Counted from the stretch's first letter, positions 1 to 8,445 are shown. The stretch: DNA of 64,000 nucleotides from an unidentified bacterial endosymbiont (GCF_918797525.1 NZ_OU963893.1:3100001-3164000), one strand, 5' to 3'. The notes: generated by a model not told the origin, from the sequence alone. A program made the numbers and translations.

Positions 1-155
1 CAATAACATCAGAGTTTCTTACTAGCGGATCCGTTAGCAGGAAAATAGGCAACTTATTGCCGATGAGCAAGATGATTTTTCCAGGCACGACAATATTCAA
101 TGAAATTTGCGAGTCGCTTTCCGAAAATGAGGTTGATCTTTATGCATACAGGGGT
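1..155. other. Upstream flank of sulA, no gene recognised
   Basis: I see no convincing reading frame here on either strand. In E. coli the competence regulator sxy/tfoX lies divergently next to sulA, so this stretch may be the leader of such a gene whose coding part lies outside the window. That is inferred from gene order only. A short inverted repeat (GGCAA/TTGCC, near 49-62) is present but has no assigned role. Confidence 0.3.
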
Positions 156-175
156 TACTGTATATCCATACAGTA
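156..175 (+). promoter_or_regulatory. LexA (SOS) box of sulA
   Basis: The 20-bp sequence runs TACTG, ten A/T-rich bases, then CAGTA, which is a full match to the enterobacterial SOS box. It lies 19 bp before the sulA start. A TTGATC hexamer at about 133-138 could be the -35 element, so LexA would cover the core promoter and release it after DNA damage. Confidence 0.93.
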
Positions 176-194
176 ACCACAGGCTGGAATGAAT

Positions 195-704
195 ATGCAC
201 ACTTCAGGCTATGCAAAATGCTCAACATCTCTCTCTTCTACCGCAGGCAGTGTTGCGCAAAATTCCGTCGGCCGCGACTCGACAGGTCTTATCAGTGAAG
301 TGGTTTACCGCGAAGACCAGCCTTTGTTGACCCAACTCCTGTTACTGCCGTTATTACAACAGCTTGGCCAGCAGTCGCGCTGGCAACTCTGGCTGACGCC
401 GCAGCAAAAATTGAGCCGGGAATGGGTTCAATCTGCGGGCCTGCCGCTCACCAAAGTCATGCAAATCAGTCAGCTCTCTCCGTGCGATACGGTCGAGTCG
501 ATGATCCGCGCGTTACGTACCGGAAATTACAGTGTGGTGATTGGATGGTTATCAGAGGACATGACGGAAGATGAACATTTTCGGTTAACCGAAGCGGCTG
601 AAGAAGGTCACGCGATCGGGTTCATCATGCGACCAGTTCGCCTGGATTCCTATCGCAAAGGACAACTCTCCGGGTTAAAAATTCACTCGAATTTGTATCA
701 TTGA
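195..704 (+). CDS. sulA: SulA, SOS-induced cell division inhibitor
   Basis: SulA binds FtsZ monomers in the cytoplasm and blocks Z-ring assembly during DNA damage; Lon protease removes it afterwards. The 169-residue product starting MHTSGYA matches the family in length and in its conserved centre ([43 protein letters not shown]) and ends KIHSNLYH, the C-terminal region used by Lon. An in-frame ATG six bases upstream (189) is possible, but the start at 195 gives the family's N-terminus. It is a single-gene unit behind a LexA box. The N-terminal 30 residues and residues near 135-155 diverge most, as is usual for SulA. Confidence 0.95.
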   Translation: MHTSGYAKCSTSLSSTAGSVAQNSVGRDSTGLISEVVYREDQPLLTQLLLLPLLQQLGQQSRWQLWLTPQQKLSREWVQSAGLPLTKVMQISQLSPCDTVESMIRALRTGNYSVVIGWLSEDMTEDEHFRLTEAAEEGHAIGFIMRPVRLDSYRKGQLSGLKIHSNLYH

Positions 705-872
705 ATAAATTTAAGAGTTTTCCTGGAATTTTTTTTGACCATAAGATGCCGATTTAGTTCCATGACCCCAAATCGCGGCAAGGCTTGTCTGGTGCGGTTC
801 CTCCTAATTTTATTGAACAAAATATGTACAAAAAATGTTAAATAATAGGTATACGGAACTTTTTTTTTCATA
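705..872. other. sulA-ompA intergenic spacer
   Basis: AT-rich sequence after sulA with no gene recognised. There are T-rich runs (about 728-738 and 861-869) but no clear GC stem before them, so no confident sulA terminator is called. Confidence 0.4.
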
Positions 873-1059
873 TGCCTGACAGAGTTCACACTTGTAAGTT
901 TCTAGCTACGTTGTAGACTTTACATCGCCAGGGGTGCTCGGCCTAAGCCGAAGATATCGGTAGGTTTATATTTGACCACGCCCCCCGGTGAAGGATTTAA
1001 CCGTGATTTCTCTACCGAGATCTTCATGGCAAATTTTGGATGATAACGAGGCGCAAAAA
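873..1059 (+). promoter_or_regulatory. ompA promoter and long 5' leader
   Basis: TTGTAA (892-897) and TAGACT (914-919) with a 16-bp spacer form the likely promoter. A CRP-like half-matched site ending TTCACA lies at 873-890. By similarity to E. coli, transcription should start near 927, giving a leader of about 133 nt, the known length. The GC-rich 5' stem region (about 927-990) and the ribosome-binding stretch GATAACGAGG before the ATG are conserved. In E. coli this leader stabilises the mRNA and is the target of the small RNA MicA; that role is inferred here. Confidence 0.75.
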
Positions 1060-2115
1060 ATGAAAAAGACAGCTATCGCGATTGCAGTGGCACTGGCTGG
1101 CTTCGCTACCGTAGCGCAGGCCGCTCCGAAAGATAACACCTGGTATGCAGGTGGTAAACTGGGCTGGTCTCAGTTCCATGACACCGGCTGGTACAACAGC
1201 ACCCTGAACAACGATGGCCCGACTCATGAGAGCCAGCTTGGTGCAGGTGCGTTCGGTGGCTATCAGGTTAACCCGTATGTTGGTTTTGAAATGGGTTACG
1301 ACTGGTTAGGTCGTATGCCATACAAAGGCGACACGACAAATGGCGCTTTCAAAGCTCAAGGCGTTCAGCTGACCGCTAAACTGGGTTACCCAATCACTGA
1401 CGATCTGGACGTGTACACCCGTCTGGGCGGCATGGTTTGGCGTGCAGACTCCAGCAACAGCATCTCTGGCGACAACCATGACACCGGTGTTTCCCCAGTA
1501 TTCGCTGGCGGCGTTGAGTGGGCTATGACCCGTGACATCGCTACCCGTCTGGAATACCAGTGGGTTAACAACATCGGTGACGGCAACACCGTTGGTGTTC
1601 GTCCAGATAACGGCATGCTGAGCGTGGGTGTTTCCTACCGTTTCGGCCAGCAGGAAGATGCAGCGCCAATCGTTGCTCCAGCGCCGGCTCCAGCGCCAGA
1701 AGTACAGACCAAGCACTTCACTCTGAAGTCTGATGTTCTGTTCACCTTCAACAAATCAACTCTGAAACCAGAGGGTCAGCAGGCTCTGGATCAGCTGTAC
1801 ACCCAGCTGAGCAACATGGATCCTAAAGACGGTTCTGTAGTTGTACTGGGCTTCACCGACCGTATCGGTTCTGACGCTTACAACCAGACTCTGTCCGAAA
1901 AACGTGCTCAGTCTGTTGTTGATTACCTGATCTCTAAAGGTATCCCAGCTAATAAGATCTCCCCACGCGGTATGGGCGAATCTAACCCAGTTACGGGTTC
2001 TACCTGTGACAACGTGAAACCTCGCGCTGCACTGATCGACTGTCTGGCTCCAGATCGTCGCGTTGAGATCGAAGTTAAAGGCATCAAAGACGTTGTAACT
2101 CAGCCAGCGGCATAA
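1060..2115 (+). CDS. ompA: OmpA, outer membrane beta-barrel porin/anchor
   Basis: Major outer membrane protein that tethers the outer membrane to peptidoglycan and serves as a phage and colicin receptor. The 351-residue precursor starts [14 protein letters not shown] with a Sec signal peptide cleaved after AQA. It then has the eight-stranded barrel (mature [15 protein letters not shown] onward), a proline-alanine linker (residues about 205-216, APAPAPAP) and an OmpA_C peptidoglycan-binding domain with the conserved [12 protein letters not shown] and two cysteines near the end. The start at 1060 gives the family N-terminus and places the conserved leader upstream; an in-frame ATG at 988 would add 24 residues before the signal peptide. 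The gene's own terminator is split by an IS relic immediately downstream. Confidence 0.98.
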   Translation: MKKTAIAIAVALAGFATVAQAAPKDNTWYAGGKLGWSQFHDTGWYNSTLNNDGPTHESQLGAGAFGGYQVNPYVGFEMGYDWLGRMPYKGDTTNGAFKAQGVQLTAKLGYPITDDLDVYTRLGGMVWRADSSNSISGDNHDTGVSPVFAGGVEWAMTRDIATRLEYQWVNNIGDGNTVGVRPDNGMLSVGVSYRFGQQEDAAPIVAPAPAPAPEVQTKHFTLKSDVLFTFNKSTLKPEGQQALDQLYTQLSNMDPKDGSVVVLGFTDRIGSDAYNQTLSEKRAQSVVDYLISKGIPANKISPRGMGESNPVTGSTCDNVKPRAALIDCLAPDRRVEIEVKGIKDVVTQPAA

Positions 2116-2128
2116 GTTAACGTCTTAT

Positions 2129-2147
2129 AAAAAAAACCCGCATCGCG
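2129..2147 (+). terminator. Left arm of the ancestral ompA terminator (split)
   Basis: A run of eight A, then CCC and GCATCGCG. The matching right arm, GCATCGCG-GGG-TTTTTT, is at 2725-2741. Joined at the shared octamer, they rebuild a classic bidirectional intrinsic terminator with stem CCCGC/GCGGG, loop ATC and flanking A and T runs. An IS relic now separates the halves, so this terminator can no longer fold locally. Confidence 0.8.
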
Positions 2148-2219
2148 CTGAGGTATCCCCATAAACTCAGCGCTGATAAATCAGCACCATACTCTGGTAG
2201 GTTCTGGCGAAGTGGTTAA

Positions 2220-2244
2220 GAACAGCACTCAGCGCTGTTCTTTT
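2220..2244 (+). terminator. Possible replacement terminator for ompA inside the IS relic
   Basis: GAACAGC (2220-2226) and GCTGTTC (2234-2240) form a 7-bp stem with a 7-nt loop, followed by TTTT. Because the original ompA terminator is split, this is the first terminator-like hairpin met by ompA transcription. Its function is inferred. Confidence 0.5.
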
Positions 2245-2720
2245 AAAACTAGCGGAGAATGTCTCAGGATATTCTCCGCTAATGTCAGATATGAAATGAC
2301 TCTTCTCGACTTCAGACTGTTCGCCTGATATCTCAGATGTAATCCTTTATTTTCAGCATGATAGCCCAATAACCACATCACTATACTCACCAGTGTTGCC
2401 AGCAGACTCAGTACAAGTAGACGGCCTGCTGAGTGGCTATGACTGGCCCTCACATCACCCATATTCTGCCCTGGCCAGCCGGAACTGGACGTTTTCCCGT
2501 ATTCGGCCAATAAAATTCCAGCCCAGTGAACGGACATGACGGAACCATGCGCTCTGGAATCCGGCATCAGTGATGATGGTGAGAAGCCGGGTAAGGTTAT
2601 GAAAAATAGCGGGGATATCGCGGTGTAAAGCCTCATTACCCAGCAGGCGGTCGATGCGCCCCGACTGAGCGCAGCAGTGGCATCAAGGATGGCACGCTGG
2701 CGATACTGATGAAATGGTGC
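2229..2720 (-). pseudogene. Transposase remnant, IS4 family, IS10-like
   Basis: Read on the minus strand in more than one frame, the stretch preserves blocks typical of IS10-type transposase. They are RIDRLLGNEALHRD, then TDAGFQSAWFRHVRSLGW (the region of the second catalytic Asp), then GRIRENVQF, and a C-terminal block with HAENKGLHLRYQAN and LRHSPL. The blocks lie much closer together than in an intact protein of about 400 residues. The regions of the first catalytic Asp and of the catalytic Glu are missing. At least one frameshift separates the early blocks from the C-terminal one. No functional product is possible. Confidence 0.8.
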
Positions 2721-2764
2721 CAGAGCATCGCGGGGTTTTTTATTGCCTGAAGAAAAGCAGAAAG

Positions 2765-3217
2765 CTACTTTTTGCCAATCAGAGCCTGAAGGTCATGCTT
2801 CAGTGTCGACATCTGGCTGGCGTACTTCTCTTTATGCTCAGCATCTTCAATCAGCTGCACCACCGTTTCCGAAAGCGTTTTCCCGCGCCGTTGTGCAAGC
2901 CCAGCCAAACGCTGCCACACCACAAACTCCAGATCGATTGATTTTTTGCGGGTATGCTGATGCTCAGCGTTGAAATGCCGTTTTCGACGGGCGCGAATAG
3001 TTTGCTTCATCCGGTTTAACAGTGATGGATTGATATGTTTTGCAATCCAGCTATTCACTCGTACCGGTTCATTTTCGAGGGTCAGCAAAATATCCACGGC
3101 GTCTTGTGCTGCGCTGGCTTCGATATGGCAGGTGATCAGCTCTCCTTCACGGTGCTTTTTGACCAGGTACTTCCATTTCCAGCCGCTTTCGAGATTTTCC
3201 AGTTGTTGATATTTCAT
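2765..3217 (-). CDS. matP: MatP, Ter macrodomain organiser
   Basis: MatP is a DNA-binding protein that binds matS sites, compacts the replication terminus, links it to the divisome through ZapB and excludes MukBEF from Ter. The 150-residue product ([26 protein letters not shown]...) has the full family length. The N-terminal helical region is followed by a ribbon-helix-helix around residues 90-125 ([36 protein letters not shown]) and a C-terminal coiled coil. It is divergent from ycbZ, with a 186-bp spacer. MukBEF, its functional antagonist, is encoded 35 kb further on. Confidence 0.97.
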   Translation of the reverse strand: MKYQQLENLESGWKWKYLVKKHREGELITCHIEASAAQDAVDILLTLENEPVRVNSWIAKHINPSLLNRMKQTIRARRKRHFNAEHQHTRKKSIDLEFVVWQRLAGLAQRRGKTLSETVVQLIEDAEHKEKYASQMSTLKHDLQALIGKK

Positions 3218-3340
3218 TGCGATCTCAGTGTTACCACGTAACTCTGTTCAGAATATCAGTTTTTTAGCACTCTGCTGAAAAGAAATCATATCCTGTGAGT
3301 GATAGCAGCGTATCCCGCTATCGAAATCCCCGATCCTGCT

Positions 3341-3369
3341 TTGGTAGACCAGCCCGCTTACGGTATACT
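3341..3369 (+). promoter_or_regulatory. Likely sigma-70 promoter of ycbZ
   Basis: TTGGTA (3341-3346), a 17-bp spacer and TATACT (3364-3369) make a good sigma-70 promoter, ending 34 bp before the TTG start of ycbZ and divergent from matP. Confidence 0.6.
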
Positions 3370-3403
3370 CCACGGTTTTACATCTAACTAAAAAACATCA
3401 ACT

Positions 3404-5164
3404 TTGACCATTACGAAACTAGCATGGCGTGACCTTGTACCGGATACCGAAAGCTATCAGGAACGGTTTACACAGTCAGAACTCGCGCAAGAACACGAAT
3501 TCATAATTAGTGATACACAACCGCGTTTGCATTATGCGCTGGAGCAGATGTTAAGCCCATGGGCAACCTCGCCCTTCATGCTGCTCAAAGCCCCGGAAGA
3601 AGCCGAATATGTGACGCTTCTCGGTGATGCCATGCGTCAGTTGCAGCCGCAGGAAGAGACCGTCTTCGGCGGCGAGTATCGTATCTCGGGGCGTGATGTA
3701 ACCTTCACGATGGCAAAACAGCCTGATGATCGTTTTGCTGCCAAAGGTGAAGTGGTTACCGCTAACTGGGCCGAGGCAGAACAGCTCTTTGGTTGTCTGC
3801 GCCAGTTTAACGGCGAGTTGACCCTGCAGCCTGGGCTTGTTCACCGCGCCAATGGCGGTGTGCTCATCATTTCCCTGCGCACCCTGCTCTTGCAGCCGCT
3901 GCTGTGGATGCGCCTGAAAACGATTGTGAACCAACAACGCTTTGACTGGCCAGGCTATGACGAATCTCGTCCACTGCCTGTCTCCATTCCATCCATGCCG
4001 ATGTCGTTGACCGTCGTGCTAACAGGCGATCGCCAATCGCTGGCTGATTTCCAGGAATTGGAGCCGGAACTGGCTGAACTTGCTGTCTACAGCGAATATG
4101 AAGACACCCTCCAGATTGCGGATGCCGACGATATGGCCCGGTGGGGCCAGTGGGTGCTGGCGGTGGCTGAACGCTTTGCGCTGCCTGTGCCTGCGGCTGA
4201 CGCATGGTCAGGTTTGATCCGTGAAGCGGTTCGTTACACCGGCGATCAGGAGACGCTGCCGCTCTGCCCGCTGTGGATAGGTAAACAGCTACGCGAAGTG
4301 GGTGTTATCAGCGACGGGAATTCCTTCACCGGGGAACAGCTCGCCCGGATGCTCGCTCAGCGCGAATGGCGCGAAGGCTACCTTGCTGACCGGATGCAGG
4401 ATGAAATTCTGCTGGAACAAATCCTGGTTGAGACCGAAGGCGAACGTATCGGGCAGATCAATGCGCTGTCGGTGATTGAGTTCCCGGGCCATCCACGCGC
4501 CTTCGGTGAGCCTTCCCGTATCAGCTGCGTTGTGCATATCGGGGATGGCGAGTTCACGGACATTGAGCGCAAAGCCGAGCTGGGCGGCAACATCCACGCT
4601 AAAGGCATGATGATTATGCAAGCGTTCCTGATGTCAGAGCTGCAGCTTGAACAGCAAATCCCTTTCTCCGCCTCGCTGACGTTTGAGCAGTCTTACAGCG
4701 AAGTCGATGGTGACAGCGCCTCTATGGCTGAACTGTGTGCTTTAATCAGCGCCCTGGCTGAAGTCCCAATTAACCAGAATATTGCGATTACCGGTTCAGT
4801 CGATCAATTCGGCCGTGCTCAACCGGTGGGCGGTCTGAATGAGAAAATTGAAGGCTTCTTTGCAATCTGCCAGCAGCGAGGGCTAAACGGTAAGCAAGGG
4901 GTAATTATTCCTGTACCTAACGTACGCCATTTAAGTCTCAGCCAGGCGCTCCTGGATGCGGTTGAACAGGAACAATTCGCTATCTGGGCCATCGAAGGAA
5001 TTGAGGATGCACTACCCTTACTGACAAACCTGGACTGGGACGGTGAGGGGCAAACTACCCTGATGCAAACTATCCAGGAGCGCATTGAGCAGGCGACACA
5101 GCACGAAGCTCGCCATCGTTATCCGTGGCCGTTACGCTGGCTGGGTTGGTTTAGTCCGAACTGA
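3404..5164 (+). CDS. ycbZ: YcbZ, Lon-like protease with degenerate ATPase region
   Basis: Lon-family (S16) protease homologue of 586 residues, the same length as E. coli YcbZ, using the conserved TTG start ([18 protein letters not shown]). The C-terminal protease domain is intact: Ser438 in VDGDSAS and Lys481 in GGLNEKIEG are 43 residues apart, the spacing of the Lon catalytic dyad. The N-terminal half resembles an AAA+ module, but where the Walker A loop should be it reads [12 protein letters not shown], with no GxxGxGK[ST]. ATP hydrolysis there is therefore doubtful. Cellular substrates are unknown. It runs into the fabA control region: its stop codon lies inside the FadR site. Confidence 0.93.
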   Translation: MTITKLAWRDLVPDTESYQERFTQSELAQEHEFIISDTQPRLHYALEQMLSPWATSPFMLLKAPEEAEYVTLLGDAMRQLQPQEETVFGGEYRISGRDVTFTMAKQPDDRFAAKGEVVTANWAEAEQLFGCLRQFNGELTLQPGLVHRANGGVLIISLRTLLLQPLLWMRLKTIVNQQRFDWPGYDESRPLPVSIPSMPMSLTVVLTGDRQSLADFQELEPELAELAVYSEYEDTLQIADADDMARWGQWVLAVAERFALPVPAADAWSGLIREAVRYTGDQETLPLCPLWIGKQLREVGVISDGNSFTGEQLARMLAQREWREGYLADRMQDEILLEQILVETEGERIGQINALSVIEFPGHPRAFGEPSRISCVVHIGDGEFTDIERKAELGGNIHAKGMMIMQAFLMSELQLEQQIPFSASLTFEQSYSEVDGDSASMAELCALISALAEVPINQNIAITGSVDQFGRAQPVGGLNEKIEGFFAICQQRGLNGKQGVIIPVPNVRHLSLSQALLDAVEQEQFAIWAIEGIEDALPLLTNLDWDGEGQTTLMQTIQERIEQATQHEARHRYPWPLRWLGWFSPN

Positions 5165-5194
5165 TCGGACTTGTTCAGCGTACACGTGTTAGCT
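5159..5194 (+). promoter_or_regulatory. FadR and FabR operators of fabA
   Basis: AACTGATCGGACTTGTT (5159-5175) matches the FadR operator and includes the ycbZ stop codon. AGCGTACACGTGTTAGCT (5177-5194) is the 18-bp FabR palindrome-like site. In E. coli FadR activates fabA and FabR represses it, adjusting unsaturated fatty acid synthesis. Both sites match what I remember of the E. coli promoter almost base for base. Confidence 0.88.
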
Positions 5195-5232
5195 ATCCTG
5201 CGTCCTTCACTAAAATAAGGCTTATTGAGAAC

Positions 5233-5742
5233 ATGGCACATAAACCCGAATCCTATACAAAAGAAGACCTTCTTGCCTCTGGTCGCGGTGAACTGTTTGG
5301 CGCGAAAGGCCCACAGTTACCGGCCCCAAGCATGCTGATGATGGACCGCGTCGTGAAAATGACCGAAACCGGCGGCAACTATGATAAGGGCTACGTTGAA
5401 GCGGAACTCGACATTAACCCGGACCTGTGGTTCTTCGGTTGCCACTTTATTGGCGATCCGGTCATGCCTGGGTGCCTGGGCCTTGATGCTATGTGGCAAC
5501 TGGTTGGCTTCTATTTGGGCTGGCTCGGTGGCGAAGGCAAAGGCCGTGCGCTGGGTGTGGGCGAAGTGAATTTCACGGGTCAGGTACTGCCGAGTGCGAA
5601 AAAAGTGACCTACCGTATCCACTTCAAGCGCCGTCGTATGACTATAGGCCTGGCCGATGGTGAAGTGCTGGTAGACGATCGTCTGATTTATACTGCTAAA
5701 GATTTGAAAGTGGGTCTGTTCCCGAATACTTCCGCTTTCTGA
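5233..5742 (+). CDS. fabA: FabA, 3-hydroxydecanoyl-ACP dehydratase/isomerase, 3-residue deletion
   Basis: FabA dehydrates 3-hydroxyacyl-ACP and isomerises trans-2- to cis-3-decenoyl-ACP, the branch point to unsaturated fatty acids. The hot-dog fold active site is intact: His71 in [12 protein letters not shown] and Asp85 in CLGLDAMWQ. The product is 169 residues; the family is usually 172 in enterics. The difference lies at residues 132-139. E. coli has KR-IVN-RR-LIMG, whereas this reads KR-RR-MTIG, so IVN is missing and the next three residues are changed. In E. coli this stretch carries arginines (about R132 and R136-R138, numbered without Met) that dock acyl carrier protein. The rest is near-identical, so the gene is probably expressed, but ACP docking may be altered. 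Confidence 0.95.
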   Translation: MAHKPESYTKEDLLASGRGELFGAKGPQLPAPSMLMMDRVVKMTETGGNYDKGYVEAELDINPDLWFFGCHFIGDPVMPGCLGLDAMWQLVGFYLGWLGGEGKGRALGVGEVNFTGQVLPSAKKVTYRIHFKRRRMTIGLADGEVLVDDRLIYTAKDLKVGLFPNTSAF

Positions 5743-5770
5743 TCTCTGCTTTTGGCTGCACCAGAAAGGC

Positions 5771-5800
5771 GAAACCTCCGCAATGCGGAGGTTTCTTTTT
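5771..5800. terminator. Intrinsic terminator between fabA and rmf
   Basis: GAAACCTCCGC (5771-5781) and GCGGAGGTTTC (5785-5795) form an 11-bp perfect stem with loop AAT and five T on the plus side. It ends fabA and may also serve rmf, which converges on it from the minus strand. Confidence 0.9.
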
Positions 5801-5813
5801 CAAAGAGACGGTA

Positions 5814-5981
5814 TCAAGCAAGTACTGCCCTGTCTCCGATGGCTTCTCGCCAGCCCCCTAACCAATGGGACCTTTGATTCAAGGTCTGATAGGGACACAT
5901 TTCTTTAGAACGTCCAGCGATGCCAGCCTGATAACCACGTTGATGAGCCCTTTCCAGGCGATCTCGTTTCTGTCTCTTCAT
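5814..5981 (-). CDS. rmf: Rmf, ribosome modulation factor
   Basis: A 55-residue basic protein that binds 70S ribosomes in stationary phase and drives formation of inactive 100S dimers. Read on the minus strand from ATG at 5981, the start is MKRQKRDRLERAHQRGYQAG, followed by IAGRSKEMCPYQ and GGWREAI; length and sequence match the E. coli protein except for the last few residues. A longer in-frame start upstream exists, but the 55-residue form is the family length. The 256-bp spacer upstream (to pqiC) should carry its own growth-phase promoter. It converges on fabA. Confidence 0.95.
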   Translation of the reverse strand: MKRQKRDRLERAHQRGYQAGIAGRSKEMCPYQTLNQRSHWLGGWREAIGDRAVLA

Positions 5982-6179
5982 GCCTCGTTTCCCTCATTCT
6001 TTTGTCTGGTGGAAAGAAAACAGTGATTGCAAAGTACGCAAGCACAGTTAACGAATACCCTGAATCAGCCTCAAGGTCAACGTTCAAAATTCATACGGGT
6101 GTCATATTTGTGAGCTATACAAAAAATTATTTGTATGAAAACTGTGACGCAGCATAAGTAACAATCTGAAGTCAAAACG

Positions 6180-6230
6180 AAAAAAAAAAACCGCAATCAG
6201 CGATGGACTGAATGCAGTTTTTTATTATGA
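6180..6230 (-). terminator. Terminator of the pqi operon
   Basis: On the minus strand, shortly after the pqiC stop, AAACTGCATTCAG pairs imperfectly with CTGATTGCGGTTT across a 7-nt loop and is followed by a run of T (the A run at 6180-6190 on the plus strand). It separates pqiABC from rmf. Confidence 0.7.
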
Positions 6231-6237
6231 ATTTTAC

Positions 6238-6804
6238 TTATGGCTGCCGTGAAATCTCGCTGGCAATGGTCGACGACTCTTGCTTCCACCCCTGCGCCAG
6301 CACTTTCACCATTTCATCATAGCCATCTTTTTGCTGCTTCATTTCAAGATGGAAAGGTCGTTTAACGATCTGTCCCTGGTGATTCAGCAACCACTCGCCG
6401 CTGATAACGACAACGCCATCATAACGACCATGGAAACCCGTCACATTCACGTTAAGCGTATCCTGGTCGCTACCCAGGGGTTGTGAGGAAACAACCCAGC
6501 CCGGAAGCTGGCTGCCCAGGTTTGCCACCAGCGTATTACGCAGTTGCTGATCCAGCGGGCTGGCCCACAGGTTATTGCTGGCAATCACGTACTGAACATC
6601 GCTGGTCTGATAGACCACGCCGTTTCCGGCGAGATAATCAGGAACCGAGACCTGTTCTATCCACAACAGCCTGTTTCCCTGGGAGACGGTACGTTGTGTT
6701 CCCGCCTGGGCGGCTACCGGCAGTTGATAATAGCTTTTGTTTTCACTTCCCGAGCTACAGGCCGTTAATACCATCGCCCCGACAATCGCTAGCCATTTTT
6801 TCAT
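6238..6804 (-). CDS. pqiC: PqiC, outer membrane lipoprotein of the PqiABC system
   Basis: 188-residue lipoprotein with signal peptide and lipobox LTAC (Cys near residue 16), then the ABC-type auxiliary fold (DUF330). In E. coli PqiC anchors the PqiB tunnel to the outer membrane, completing a phospholipid route across the periplasm. It overlaps the end of pqiB by 4 bp, so the two are translationally coupled. It is the last gene of the operon and is followed by a terminator. Confidence 0.93.
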   Translation of the reverse strand: MKKWLAIVGAMVLTACSSGSENKSYYQLPVAAQAGTQRTVSQGNRLLWIEQVSVPDYLAGNGVVYQTSDVQYVIASNNLWASPLDQQLRNTLVANLGSQLPGWVVSSQPLGSDQDTLNVNVTGFHGRYDGVVVISGEWLLNHQGQIVKRPFHLEMKQQKDGYDEMVKVLAQGWKQESSTIASEISRQP

Positions 6805-8441
6805 TGTTTAGCCCTCTTCGGCTCAGGATCCTTTTTATCTTTCGCTTCGAACACCAGCGCGTTGCTCTTCTCATTCAACGTTTTCAGAACCGGCTGCAGC
6901 TCACGCAGCACCTTATCGAGGCGCTGCATATCTGCCACCATATTGTTGTACGCGGCCGAGCCGGGCTGGAAGCCCTGCATACTGCGGTTAAGCTCACGCA
7001 AGGTTTTCTGCATATCCTGCGGCAGTTGTTGCATCGACTGGCTTGCGGTGATCTTATTGATATTATCCAGCGTAGATTGCAGGCGGCGCATTGTTGCCTG
7101 GCTCTCACTCAAAGAGCGGGTCGCCGCTTCAATCATCGGATTCAGTGGCAGGTTGTTAATCTTATCCAGCGTGTCCATCAGGCGCTGCTGGATCTGCGCA
7201 AGACCACCGCTGACCGTCGGAATTATCGTATAATCGCCAAACTCACGGACGCCGGTAATCGCAGGCGCTTTTGGATAAAAGTCCATATCAACATACAGCG
7301 CACCGGTGACCAGGTTACCGGTTTTCAGGGAGCCACGCAGGCCGCGGTTCATCAGTTCGGTAATATGCTCGCCGATATCCTGATTTTCGCCAATCTGGTT
7401 AATCAGGCGTTCCGGCTCAATACGAATCAGTACCGGAATGCGGTAATCATCATCAAGCATTTGCTTGAGGCCAGGCACAAAGTACGGCACTTGCCCTACC
7501 GTACCCAGACGGATACCCCGGAATTCAACCGGTGCGCCAGGCTGCAGGCCACGCACAGAATCTTTGAAGAACATCAGGTAATCGATGTGATCGGTATAGA
7601 GCGCATCCTGAATACTTCTCTGATCGTCAAAGAGAGGGAAGGCGGTGTTTTCGCTTACCGGCTGGCCCAGCTCCAGACCTTCAGGGACATCAAAGCTCAC
7701 CCCGCCGCCAAACAGCGTGGTCAGCGAACCCATTTCAACACGCATACCGGCCGAGGTGAGATCCACTGCGATCCCGCTGTCTTTCCAGAAGCGAACATTG
7801 CTGGTCACCAGACGATCGTTTGGCGCATTGATAAAAAGCTGGTAGCTGATAGCCCGCTTTTGAGGGTCAAAGGTGCTTTTCTCAACCGAGCCCACGCGAT
7901 AGCCACGGAAGAGAACAGGATCCCCTGCGGCAAGCTGGCCTGCTTTTTTGCTGTCGAGGGTCACGCGGATCCCTTTGGCATCCGGCGGTGCGAGCGGTGG
8001 CGAATCGAGTAGCTGATAGTGTCCCGGAACGCTTCCTTTGCTGCCCGGCTGCAGTTCAATGTAAGCGCCTGACAGCAGCGTACCTAAGCCACTAATCCCC
8101 TCACGCCCGACCTGCGGCTTAACCACCCAGAATACCGAGTCTTCGTGGAGCAGCTTTTCCATTCCGGCATTCAGGCGTGCCTTGATTTCCACATGCGTCA
8201 AATCATCCGTCAGGGTCGCACTTTCCACGACACCGACATTTACGCTGCGGCTTTTGATGGTCGTTTTGCCGCCCTCGATGCCTTCAGCGCTGGTGGTGAT
8301 AAGGGTGACTTCCGGCCCCTGATGGCTGTAGTGATAAAACAGTATCCATGCACCGATCAGCGCAGTCACGATGGGGAAAATCCACACCGGCGACCAGTTC
8401 TTGACCTTAAGCACTCTGGCCTCTCCACTCTTATTTTCCAT
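6801..8441 (-). CDS. pqiB: PqiB, MCE-domain periplasmic lipid-transport protein
   Basis: 546-residue membrane-anchored protein with one N-terminal transmembrane helix (WSPVWIFPIVTALIGAW). Three MCE domains follow (repeated motifs of the type SVNVGVVE, GYRVGSVE and GIRLGTVG), then a C-terminal alpha-helical region rich in Gln/Leu heptads. In E. coli, PqiB hexamers stack into a syringe-like tunnel that bridges inner and outer membranes. I chose the ATG at 8441 (MENKSGEARVLKVKNWSP) because it gives the family's length; an in-frame ATG 36 bp upstream lies inside pqiA. The gap to pqiA is 4 bp. Confidence 0.95.
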   Translation of the reverse strand: MENKSGEARVLKVKNWSPVWIFPIVTALIGAWILFYHYSHQGPEVTLITTSAEGIEGGKTTIKSRSVNVGVVESATLTDDLTHVEIKARLNAGMEKLLHEDSVFWVVKPQVGREGISGLGTLLSGAYIELQPGSKGSVPGHYQLLDSPPLAPPDAKGIRVTLDSKKAGQLAAGDPVLFRGYRVGSVEKSTFDPQKRAISYQLFINAPNDRLVTSNVRFWKDSGIAVDLTSAGMRVEMGSLTTLFGGGVSFDVPEGLELGQPVSENTAFPLFDDQRSIQDALYTDHIDYLMFFKDSVRGLQPGAPVEFRGIRLGTVGQVPYFVPGLKQMLDDDYRIPVLIRIEPERLINQIGENQDIGEHITELMNRGLRGSLKTGNLVTGALYVDMDFYPKAPAITGVREFGDYTIIPTVSGGLAQIQQRLMDTLDKINNLPLNPMIEAATRSLSESQATMRRLQSTLDNINKITASQSMQQLPQDMQKTLRELNRSMQGFQPGSAAYNNMVADMQRLDKVLRELQPVLKTLNEKSNALVFEAKDKKDPEPKRAKQ

Positions 8442-8445
8442 GCTC

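Larger units (their letters stand above)
2148..2723. mobile_element. IS4-family (IS10-like) insertion sequence relic
   Basis: About 576 bp between an 8-bp perfect direct repeat GCATCGCG (2140-2147 and 2725-2732; 8 of 9 if extended by one base, fitting the 9-bp duplication typical of the IS10 group). The left end CTGAGGTATCCCC resembles the IS10 end as I remember it (CTGAGAGATCCCC). The right end, read inward, starts CTGGCACCAT. The interior encodes a broken transposase on the minus strand. At less than half the length of an intact IS10-like element and with several internal deletions, it is dead. Confidence 0.8.

Noticed and set aside
988-1059. Upstream in-frame ATG extending ompA by 24 residues
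   Set aside because: It lies in the conserved untranslated leader; the signal peptide starts at 1060.
2251-2280. AGCGGAGAAT/ATTCTCCGCT 10-bp stem in the transposase relic
   Set aside because: No T run on either strand and it lies inside former coding sequence; it may be chance, so it is not called as a terminator.
6483-8012. Long open frame (about 509 codons) on the plus strand opposite pqiB and pqiC
   Set aside because: It runs exactly antisense to pqiB/pqiC, which match known proteins end to end. The translation is His/Arg-rich and low in recognisable domains, as expected for an antisense shadow.
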